Shown here: positions 10,871 through 19,615 of the stretch, in pieces
Layout: every line of letters starts with the position of its first letter
Numbering within the stretch: the first letter of the stretch is position 1
Assembly: GCA_963575745.1 (NCBI GenBank)
Contig: CAUYUJ010004979.1
Location: 1 to 64,000, forward strand
Reading direction: 5' to 3'
Source: Prorocentrum cordatum
Taxonomy: Eukaryota > Sar > Dinophyceae > Prorocentrales > Prorocentraceae
Length of the DNA: 64,000 bases
The notes under the pieces: generated by a model
What the model was told of the DNA's origin: nothing
Seen by the model: only the letters and a program-made list of their open reading frames with translations
The model's database searches: none
Made by a program: the position numbers and the translations under genes

Positions 10871-11760
10871 TTTCGAGTCATCTTAATACACGCTGTTGGT
10901 ATATGGGACTAAACTCGAGATATATGACAGCTACAGAGCTGGTAAGCACACCTCATCAATTCAGAATATTCAGGCGCATTCGTCTATGCATCCAGAGGTC
11001 AACTCGGTCTGCTAGCCGAGCTAGGTCCGCAAACCTTTTCGTATTATTCGAGTCATCTTGACAGGCGCTCTCGGTTGTCTGTACTCAACTCGAGCTATAG
11101 GACAGCTATAGAGCTGATACTTATATAAATCGATTCAGAGTCATCAGTCGCGTTTGTCAGTTGAATGCAGAGCTCTGGGCTCGGTCTGCTGCCCGATCGA
11201 GAATCGCGAAACTGTTCGTATTGTTCGGGTCATCTTGAGAGGTGCTGTCGGTTTTCTGCACTTAACTCGGACTGTTGGAGGGTTACAGCGCTGTTGGTGA
11301 CAGCAATCGATTCGGAGAGGTCATGCGCGTCCGCCTCTGGAATCCAGAGCTCGGAACTCGGTCTTCTGCCCGAACCAGGTCCGCAAAACTGCTCGTATTG
11401 TTTGAGTCATTCTGATAGATGTTGTCGGCTTTTTTCTCCACTTAACTCGGGCTGTAGTGGGCTGGTAATCACAGAAATCGATTCGGAGACATCAGACGCG
11501 TCCGCCTATCGCATTCAGAGGTCTGAACTCGGTCTGATACTCGAGCTGGGTCTGCAAAACTATTCGTTTTGTTCGAGTCATCTTGGGAGGTGCTGTCGAT
11601 TAACGCACGTAACTCGGGCTGTAGGAGAGCTACAGAGCTCGTGCAGAAGACAATCCAGATCATCGGGGGCCGTTCGGCTGTTGCATCGAGAGGTCTGAAA
11701 TCGCTTCGGCTGAAAAACTATTCGTTCTCTGCAATTATTTTCGTCATTATATAATGTCAG
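10871..11760 (+). repeat. ~175-bp tandem array, about five units
   Basis: Same family as 8192-9066, with GAGTCATCTTGA-type starts near 10875, 11050, 11227, 11404 and 11575. It ends, as the other array does, in TGTCAGGAAGCTCTACGAGT and a remnant of the dyad (GGCGGTAAGAAAGG). Confidence 0.8.
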
Positions 11761-12039
11761 GAAGCTCTACGAGTCACTTGGCGGTAAGAAAGGCGCAGTT
11801 CCTAAAAACATCAAATTGACATTTTCTGGTGTAAATCGGTTCCTGGAAGTGATCTGATACTAAAACTGCTTCAAGAGAGCTCATCTGTTCTAGGAACAGG
11901 TTTTATAGGCAAATTCTTGGCGTAAAAATCTGCTCTCTCAAAACGAATGGTGCAATATCTTTCCAATCTTGGCAAGTCCGACCAAAAGTTACCACATCGT
12001 CCGTTCTGGCCGGGGAGGTTCCCGGCGGTGACCAGGTTG
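11761..12039 (-). repeat. Inverted copy of part of the ~350-bp unit
   Basis: The sequence is the reverse orientation of the inverted-end unit: CTGCTCTCTCAAAACGAATGG is the complement of the CATTTTGAGAAAGCAG block. It runs into GAGGTTCCCGGCGGTGACCA, the left half of the dyad that received N2. Noncoding. Confidence 0.6.
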
Positions 12040-13193
12040 CTGCTGTCCCTTCTCGGGTATCTCAGCCGTGGCCTGGCCCGTCGGGGGCTTCCTCAAGCCT
12101 GTCTCCTTAGGCTGCGCCCTGGGCGGTCGTGTGCGCGCGGGCGGGCCGTGCAATAAATTCGTGTACTTCGTCGGCTGCGACGACCTTCTCTCCTTGGGCC
12201 TACAGACGATAGGTGCTGGAGCCAGCTCTGTTTGGCATCAGAAGTGGTACTGACTTCAACGCATAGGCCGCTGTTGTTGCTTTGTACTTGTTTGTACTGC
12301 CTGCTTGCGCTTTCTCCATTATTGCTCTTGCACACGTGTGTGTTCTTTGTCATTGAGGTACTTTGACAGTTCTGTGACATTGGAGTATCTTGAGATTGAG
12401 GTTCTCTGCATTGTATCGGCGTGCCTGTTTTCATTGTTTCTTTCAATCGTATCGATCAGAATTCAAGATACTTGAGTGCGTTATCAGACATTTAGTTATG
12501 CAGGTGATTCAAGATACTGAGTGCGTTATCAGACATTCAGTTATCCGAGAGTATTTCTTGAGTGCGTTATCAGACATTCAGTCATCACACATTTGACGTG
12601 AGCATACGACTCTTGTCTTCCCGCGGTTGTTACGACATATTTCGGACTTTGTGTTTGCGTTGACTCTTGCCTCGCTGTGTGTGTGTCGGACATGCGCGCA
12701 TGTTGGTATAAGAGCTCCGCGTGATCTTCACTTTGTTCGGAATAAGAGTTTTGCATTTGCCCACTCCCGCTCAAAGAGTGGTGGGTGTCTTGCCTGACTC
12801 TGTGCACAGTCGACCGCAAATTCGTTGTGTTTCGTCATTTCAGTTGTTAGTTTTGTGTTTGTCTCAGTGGTGTTGAGACGGTAATCGCTGTATAAACTAG
12901 TGGTTATTGTATGGTCTCTCACTGCTTTTATTTTCGGTAATCGCTGTATGTGGTTACTGTATGGTCTCTCACTGCTTCTTGCTGTCTTGTACAGCTTCTT
13001 TCATCATCTTTGTTGTTTTGTATTCTAGTGTATTGGCAGTCTTGTGCTTATCTGTGCAGCTTCGCTGTTTGATGCACCTCTGCTTTAATCTTTGCAGCTT
13101 CGCTGTCTTCCTGTACAGCTTCGCTGTTTAGGTTCTTTGTGTTTAGGCCTGCTCCCATGGGAGCTCGAACCGGCCTTCGCAAAAGACGCAAAA
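12040..13193 (+). mobile_element. N2: non-autonomous element in the target dyad
   Basis: The insert is bounded by GACCAGGTTG (12030-12039 and 13194-13203), a 10-bp duplication. The dyad arms CCGGCGGTGA and TCACCGCCGG lie outside it. The head (CTGCTGTCCCTTCTCGGG, then GGCCTGGCCCGTCGGGGGC) is shared with N3. The tail has repeated CAGCTTCGCTG motifs, a stem-loop CTCCCATGGGAG, then CGCAAAAGACGCAAAAGACC. No long convincing frame is seen. Mobilisation by LINE proteins is inferred from the shared 3' end and target. Confidence 0.8.
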
Positions 13194-13400
13194 GACCAGG
13201 TTGACGGTTCACCGCCGGCGCCAGTTCATTTTGAGAAACCAGATTTTTCGCACCTGTAGACGACTGTGAGGCGAAATCAACTCTCTGTCGACATGAAAAA
13301 AGTAATATTCAATTTGTTCGAGAAATGCCTCCAGAAGCTCTCTCCTTCGACTCCGAGCACTCTCACGCGTGGAAAGAGCTCTACGAGGTTCCCGGCGGTT
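13194..13400. repeat. Dyad right arm and left flank of LINE-B1
   Basis: The right arm of the N2 target, then the right half of an inverted-end unit (ACGCGTGGAAAGAGCTCTACGAGG), then CCCGGCGGTT, the left dyad arm into which LINE-B1 is inserted. Confidence 0.7.
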
Positions 13401-13541
13401 CCCCGGCTCAAGACATCTCGGCTCTAGGGCTCCTGGATCCCACAGGAGCTCAGGGGGTGTCGGCGCCGCGGGGAAGCGGCGCGGCGGCCATCGCTGCCAT
13501 CGACGAGTACGGCATCTTCCAGGCAAGCCAGGCCGCCTGCT

Positions 13542-15158
13542 TTGTGTGCTGTAATTGTTGTTGTTTTGCTTGTCGTGTGTGCAACGACGGACGGGCACGA
13601 CTTTTCAATACTTGCTAGACGTTTCCAGCTGGAGGATATTTCCCCGACTGTACCTTATATGCAGGACTCGCAGGATTACGGACAGAGACCAGATTCTGCT
13701 TTTGAGAGGGCGTCTCGGAAGAGGCAACTTCAGGATACCGAGCAAATTGTGCGTGACCTTCCACTGGACGGGAGATTGAATACTGCCGACTCCACACCAG
13801 ATAGTGATAGTCATTGTGTTGTCCCATCTTCATTTGTGAATATGAATACAGGGCTCATGAATATGATGCAGACTCCTTCCAACGCAGCTGTGGCGGGAAA
13901 TACAATCAACGGAGGGCGTGTGGGAGGGGCTCCAGCAGGTCAGGTCAGTCCTGGAGGTCAAGGATCTGGAGGCGCTCCTGTTGTTCCTAGAGGCCCAGCT
14001 CCACAAGGTGCTCTAGGGGGACCCCCAGGTATGCCCACGGAGGCACAACAAGCGGCGGCCCAAGCGGCTGTTGTCCCTGAAGGTGCTGGAGAGCGTCAGG
14101 GTATGCAGGGTGTTAGCGACGACGCCCAACGAAATGTCAAACATCGTGTCAACGGTCCTCAGGAGGCACTCTTGGGGGAACTCGAGGAGAAGCGAAAGAA
14201 ACTCAGTGTGGTCTCGGACGAGGCCCCATCCTGGTTCAAGGCCTTCGCGGAGCTCAACGTACTCGAGAGCAAAGTTAGGCAACAAGAAAACGTCGAAATT
14301 AGGGCCGATATTCAGAGCATCTCGAACCGTCAGGAGGCCTCCGACATCAGGATGAGCAACTTGGAACGACAAATGCAGGATCTCAAGAAGAACCCCAGTG
14401 TGATATCAGGTGCTGCCTCGACCACGGCACCTTCCTATGGAGGAGGCCCACCAGGACTCTCGGGACCATCCAGCTTCAATCCCAGCTATGTGGAGCTCAC
14501 AGGCTGGACTGACTGGAGCGGGACAGCGGTTACACGTTCGGCCAGTATGATGAGAGACGCGGACGCTGCACAATTCATCGCTAATTTGAAGACGGCCATC
14601 GCTGCAGAGGATGAAGCTAGGATCGATTACGAGGGCACATTACGTATGAATGGAAGTAGAATAATGTTGAGTACGATCAAAATCAAATTCATTGTAGGAA
14701 CCGACTCTTCGACACTATACAACGTGAAGCGTGCTTTTGACGATGCTTTAACCCCGAATCCCCAGAGGAATGCGGCTCAGGTTTCGAGGTCACCTCCAGA
14801 CTATGACAGCATGTTCCAGGGCATGTTACAACGACCCAGTTGGGTCCGCGTACGTATAGAAGCTCCACCATGGAAACGTGATCATATCGGAGCTGTGGGA
14901 CGCTTCTACGGGACATACCGCGAGTGCACCAACAGTGAGGCCATGGAGATCAGGGGGGAGACAGGATCGGGACCCAACGGACGGAGCACAATGTGGACCA
15001 AGCCGCAGGATCCTCAGCATCGACCTGTGGAACTGGCATCCTTTCGTATCAATACGGGGTGGACAGTGGACCGCGAGATCTGGGAGGGTGTACTTATGCG
15101 CAGCGGTGTGACGACTACATACGACACATTTGTTGCGAGTCTTGCCGGCAGGGTGTGA
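13542..15158 (+). CDS. LINE-B1 ORF1: RNA-binding-type protein with coiled coil
   Basis: This is a 538-residue frame. The first ATG would give a hydrophobic Cys/Val-rich start that is probably untranslated or spurious; ATG at 13659 (residue 40, MQDSQDYG) is a plausible alternative start. Residues ~120-190 are Gly/Pro/Ala-rich and look disordered. Residues ~205-290 (ELEEKRKKL, ELNVLESKVRQQ, SNLERQMQDLKK) have coiled-coil character. The C-terminal ~250 residues (from about YVELTGWTDWSG) form the part conserved in LINE-A ORF1, including VRIEAPPWKRDHIGAVGRFY. A coiled coil followed by a basic C-terminal domain resembles the plan of L1 ORF1p, which forms trimers on element RNA; similarity to that fold is inference. 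It ends in TGA at 15156 with ORF2 open in the same frame behind it. Confidence 0.8.
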   Translation: MCAVIVVVLLVVCATTDGHDFSILARRFQLEDISPTVPYMQDSQDYGQRPDSAFERASRKRQLQDTEQIVRDLPLDGRLNTADSTPDSDSHCVVPSSFVNMNTGLMNMMQTPSNAAVAGNTINGGRVGGAPAGQVSPGGQGSGGAPVVPRGPAPQGALGGPPGMPTEAQQAAAQAAVVPEGAGERQGMQGVSDDAQRNVKHRVNGPQEALLGELEEKRKKLSVVSDEAPSWFKAFAELNVLESKVRQQENVEIRADIQSISNRQEASDIRMSNLERQMQDLKKNPSVISGAASTTAPSYGGGPPGLSGPSSFNPSYVELTGWTDWSGTAVTRSASMMRDADAAQFIANLKTAIAAEDEARIDYEGTLRMNGSRIMLSTIKIKFIVGTDSSTLYNVKRAFDDALTPNPQRNAAQVSRSPPDYDSMFQGMLQRPSWVRVRIEAPPWKRDHIGAVGRFYGTYRECTNSEAMEIRGETGSGPNGRSTMWTKPQDPQHRPVELASFRINTGWTVDREIWEGVLMRSGVTTTYDTFVASLAGRV

Positions 15159-15224
15159 CGGTGCAGAGGTGCCAGTCGGGCTGGTGGCCCCACAGCCCAG
15201 CATAGGCTAGGCACCCAGAATCTT
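15141..15224 (+). promoter_or_regulatory. ORF1-ORF2 junction: possible stop-codon readthrough site
   Basis: ORF1 stops at GTG-TGA-CGG (15153-15161). The same frame stays open for 22 codons to the first ATG at 15225 and on through ORF2. UGA followed by CGG is a known permissive readthrough context in some viral genes. A 5-bp hairpin, GCCAG-TCGGG-CTGGT, begins about 14 bases downstream (about 15172). The Asn of the first EEP strand (TQNL, codon 15219) lies before the ATG, so starting at 15225 would leave out a conserved residue. LINE-A shows the same layout at its TAG (700-702). Confidence 0.5.
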
Positions 15225-18200
15225 ATGAAACAAGGGGCTACAGCAGATCGGGGATTTGCTTGCATGAGGGCACTTCTTTCTCACGGCTGTGAAGTGTTCT
15301 GTTTACAGGAGTGTGAACACTTACCGTCCAATTCAATTCAGCTGCTTGGCTGGCACCTAGTTTACTCAAGTGACAGGAAGGCTTCCATAGCTTTGAGGGG
15401 GAAGTCTTGTCACAACATAGTTCGTTCTTGGAATAATCATGCTCGTCTTGCTATTGTGTGTTTGCGTCATCCGTGTATCTTTCTTGTCTCTGCGTACTTT
15501 CCGAATAGATCGGAGAATCGTTCATTGGAGGTGGCTTTTGAGATGCTGAAGACAATCGAAACAACTTATCGGAGGTGGAAGGAGGAGTGCAGATACACAT
15601 GTGGGCTTGTGATTGCAGGGGATTTTAATGTTGAGCTTGCGCCCGACATCACCTGTTCAGGAGGCACGGTGACTGGAGGCGCTGTGCAGATTCTCGACGG
15701 GAGGGGATATGGGAATGATACGGAGGATAGACGGTGGGAGGAGGACATGTGGCGATCTCAGCTGCAGGAGTGGCTATGTCGGATGCGCTTGCTGGCAGTC
15801 AATTCTCTTGGCTCGCCGTACTCTCGGCAGCCGACCTTCGTGCATCGTGCGAACAATGCTCGACGCAAGTCTGGGGCGAAGACTATTGCGCCAAAAGTGC
15901 TTGACTATCTCATGGTCCCACAATCCTGGGAGGGTGACTTGGTTGAATGCCGAACGGATTGGATCCCAGAGACCCCGACTACCAACTTCTCGGATCACGC
16001 CTGTGTCTACGCCGAGTTCCAGATGCAGAACCCTCAGGTCACGAAATATCAAGGCCCCCCTAGCCACCACACAAGCCACAAAGAGTTCCAATCGTATCGG
16101 GAGGAGGCCCAATTCCAGGTCCTGGCGGACGTACAGATCCCGACGGTGCCCCCACAACGTATTGCTGGAACGATCGCTGGACATGCGTTACCACTCCTCA
16201 CGGTGAGGGCCCCCAGGTACTCCAGAGGGCTCCCACCAAGTAGGACTCCTCAACATGCCGAGCTGGAGGTACAACTCAGAGAGGCACGTGCTAGGAAGGA
16301 CAGAGCGTTGGCTCGAGACCTTCGACGTCGCATCAGACCGCTGGCGCGGGAATATCGCCGACGGAAGGTGGAGTGGGAGGCACTACCATCTAGGAAGGGG
16401 AGGAGGACACGTGTGACGGAGTTGAGGGTGACGGACACTGGGGGAGGGGATATGGGGCCTACGACTATGATGACGGAGGACAGGGAACTGTGGGCGGAGG
16501 AGGTGGAGCGATATGCTGTGCAGAGTATGACTTGTGATGACTCCAGAGCCCGCAATCGGGAGCTTGTGTCCACATTGCGTCGCCATGCATCTCAATCAAC
16601 AGCCTCTTCGGACAACGCACTTACGATCACATACTCTACTATTCTGCAGGCGCGGAGCAGGCTCCGAACAGGACGGGCCTGTGGGCCCGACGGCATCTCG
16701 GTTGAACTTCTCAAGGCTCTTTTGTTGAGGTCAGTGCGTTCTATTGGTAAGGTTTTCTCTGATATATTCAACGGGCTTCGCCCGACGCCAAGGGAATGGC
16801 AGGAAGTATACCTAACACTTATGCCGAAAACGAGTAAACTGGAAACATTGCGACAAACAAGGAACCTGCTTGTTGGAAATACCTTGGCCAAGTGGTATCT
16901 CACGTGCGTGACGATTTTACTGGAAAGATGTGTGGAACCCTTCATGAGTGATCTGGCGGTTTACGGTTTTACCAGCGGACGGCGTTGCTGAGAGATTTCA
17001 TCGGCCATGAAATGTATTGCACAGCATGCTTCCACATGGGGGCGAGATCAAACGGCGTGGCTCCTCAGCTGTGACATCGAGCGGGCGTTCGATGCTGTGA
17101 CGCTGCCGACAGTCTCGAGAGCGATGACGGCCCTGGGGATCAGTGCACGGTTACAGTATGCGTTATTGGAGCCTCTCTCATCTACCTCATGCACGGTGCT
17201 GTTTGAAGGAGTGACAATCCCAAATGTGCAGTGGGATAGGTCGCTCCGTACTGGGGGTACCGAATCACCTATCGCGTTTACTATTGTCACTATTGCTATG
17301 TGGCGTGATGTGATTGCTCGCCTGGACCAGCGCGGTGTCGGAGTCGAGATGCCATGCCATGATGATCACTGCCGGTATGCACGATGGAATCATGCTCTCT
17401 GGGCTGACAATATTTTTCTGGCCGCCAAGTCAGCATCGGAGGCGCAGGTAGCAGCCGCTGCCTTCACTACTGCTCTCAGGGATTGGGGGATGGAGTGGAA
17501 GGAGGAGAGTTTAGAAATGATGGTGTGTGGTACTCAGTACACTGATACGGTCACGGTTCAGATTGGCTCGCGGATTGTACCTTTCAAGCATGTTGAGAGT
17601 TTGAATGTGCTGGGGTATCAGATTCCCAGAAGTTTCACTGCTATCCACACGGATGTGCAGGAGCGCGTCCAGCAGGCCCGACGGGCGTTCTTTGCGCAGG
17701 TGCAGTATTTTACGTGCAGGGCGCTGCCTCTGGTGAAGAAGTTTCGTCGATATCAATCGACTGTGCAGAGCCGCCTTTTATATGCAGCAGAGGCCATCAC
17801 GATTGACAGTGAGTGTGTGAGGGTTATCCATGCGTTCGAGGGTATGTGTCTTCTGAGAATGTCAGGGAGGAGGAAGCCAGGAGATGTGGGGTGGGAGGTA
17901 TGGCGGCCAGCTGCACTGACACGAGTCAGGACAATCTTCTGCGATGGGGGTTTCCCATCGGCTGTGCAGATGCTGTGCTGGAAGAGCTGGGGCATGATGC
18001 GCTCCACGAGGCAATATTTACTATCTTTGGAGGAGGACAGGACGGCAAGGACGGAGGTTGAGGTGGAGGGATCAACGACTCAACGTGCTAAACGTGTTCG
18101 CTTTACGGAGGGACGGGGGGAGGATGTTCCTGCTACGACTATGATGGAGGTGGAGGGGAGGATTACGGATATGGAGAGACGGCTGGAGGATCTATGCGCG

Positions 18201-19556
18201 CATGTCGCCTGTTCCATTGCCCGCTCACAGCCGATGCCCTCTGGAGAGGGAGCAGCCCAAGCTCTCAGAGACGAACCACTTGCCGTCTCAAGAGGGAGGA
18301 GGGCCTTTCGCGACTCCCGACGTGCACTTATGATGTACAATGTGGGCTGGATCACGGCTCGCGATACAATGACAGAGGTTCTACGACGACACGGCAACAG
18401 GGCCTTATCTAGTTCGGGCAAACGGCTTCGTGGAGGCCCTGTGTCTGTGGGCGGACGGTCTTGGCAGTTCCCATGCATTCAGTTCTTTGGGGAAAAGTGG
18501 TGGGAGTCTGTGCGGGGTGATTGGGTTCAGTTCTTGGAGGTATGGAAGCAACTCCTTATACAATACAACAAAACTAAGGTCTATGATTACTTTGTGGTGT
18601 CTTGGAAGGGCTCTCCTAATGGGCCTCGAGGCTCCCCTGAGGCTCGAGAGAAGGCCGATACTGAGATGGTCGACGCCGCGACCAACCCTCTGCACCCCAA
18701 GTATGACCCCAAAGAGTCCGCCAAGCTTGCAATACGTTATGCGATGGTCCAGGAGCGTGCGACTGTGTGGGATATATCGTCAGAGGGTTTTGCTGCTGAG
18801 TTCAAGGGTGACTCACTACTTATCTGCTCCTGGCTCCAGGGTAAATGGAGATGTGAGAATCGGGGCTACTGCAAGAGGACAGCTGCCATGATTGATTGTA
18901 CCTTTGAGCTCGCTGCGTGTTTCAATCTGAGGCCTGCTGCCTTGGGACGTGAGATATGGAGACACGAATTCAGGGAGGACAATACACGAGCGGATGAATT
19001 GACGCATGAGGCCAGATATGGCCGCACATTCTACAGAACTCATTGTTATCTATATCCATTCGAAACTTATCTCGTACCGTTCGCTATCAGGGGAGGCTTT
19101 GATGGCGGGGTTGACCAGCAAGGATCAGGATGTGGTTTCTGGCTTCAGATCGGCTTAATCAATACTCAGTGCAATCCCAGTGAGATAGGCATCGCTTCCG
19201 CGAGAACCGTGGGCCCCTTCCCTGCTGGGCATGAGTTTGCTGTTTCTAGTGCCGTGCCCCTCGTTTGGAGGGATGTGGCCGAGGCCGCGTGGCTCCTCGA
19301 AGGAGCTACAGTCACAGAATGTGAATTGTCGGCAGCCGAAGCGCTGCTCAGCGCTGCCCGTGTGTTGCTGCGGGACCGGTCCTCGCCCAGCTGCACCCAG
19401 CTGGGAACGCGAGTCCAAACAAACAAACAGACCAGGTTGTTTGTTTCTTCGATGTGTGTATATTCCTGTGCAGCCACGCTGTTGTATCATATCTGCACAG
19501 CTACGCTGACTTGTATATTCGCACAGCTCCGCTGTTGGTGCTTAGGTTGCCTGTAG
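15159..19556 (+). pseudogene. LINE-B1 ORF2: EEP endonuclease, reverse transcriptase and permuted RNase H-like polyprotein; one nonsense codon
   Basis: About 1,400 codons, counted here from the ATG at 15225. EEP: E29 in LQE, D133/N135 in GDFNVEL, D257/H258 in SDHACVY. RT: LRTGRACGPDGIS (about 16668), TLMPK, YGFTSGRRC, motif A CDIERAFD (Asp codon 17073), motif B RTGGTESPIAF, motif C LWADN (WADN at 17400-17411). A TGA at 16989-16991 interrupts RT; LINE-B2 has TGG (Trp) there, so this is a single nonsense change. A segment of unknown function follows, with GGRSWQF and GEKWWESVRGDW (about 18450-18530). The RNase H-like domain has Asp codons at 18810 (GDS), 18993 (RADEL) and 19101 (FDGG) and Glu at 19323 (ECELSAAE). 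There is no stop before the 3' junction; the frame runs into flanking sequence and ends at 19556. Confidence 0.9.
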
Positions 19557-19615
19557 GTAATCCTACCGCTGGCCCTGCCCCCTAAGGGGGCTCGAATCGG
19601 GCCCCGCAGACCGCA
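19441..19615 (+). mobile_element. Short 5'-truncated insertion stacked on the LINE-B1 3' end
   Basis: GACCAGGTTG occurs at both 19431-19440 and 19616-19625. The ~175-bp segment between them is absent from the sister LINE-B2, which goes straight from its tail into the dyad. The segment has three CAGCTNCGCTG-type motifs, a stem-loop (CCCCCTAAGGGGG) and a CCGCAGACCGCAGACC tail, like the ends of N2 and N3. It is best read as a 5'-truncated non-autonomous copy that used the target regenerated by LINE-B1. Confidence 0.75.

Larger units (their letters stand above)
13401..19430 (+). mobile_element. LINE-B1: apparently full-length non-LTR retrotransposon with two ORFs
   Basis: About 6.0 kb. It has a ~140-bp GC-rich 5' UTR, ORF1, ORF2 (EEP, RT, unnamed middle segment, RNase H-like) and a very short 3' end with ACAAACAAACAGACC. 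The left flank is CCCGGCGGTT and the right flank is the dyad right arm (TTGACGGTTTACCGCCGG, reached after a second small insertion). The coding sequence is nearly intact. Its sister LINE-B2 at 31242 is almost identical along its shared length, which suggests recent activity of the family. Confidence 0.9.

Noticed and set aside
8192-11760. CRISPR-like regular repeats
   Set aside because: The units are ~175 bp, contiguous and without unique spacers. This is an ordinary tandem array in a eukaryotic context.
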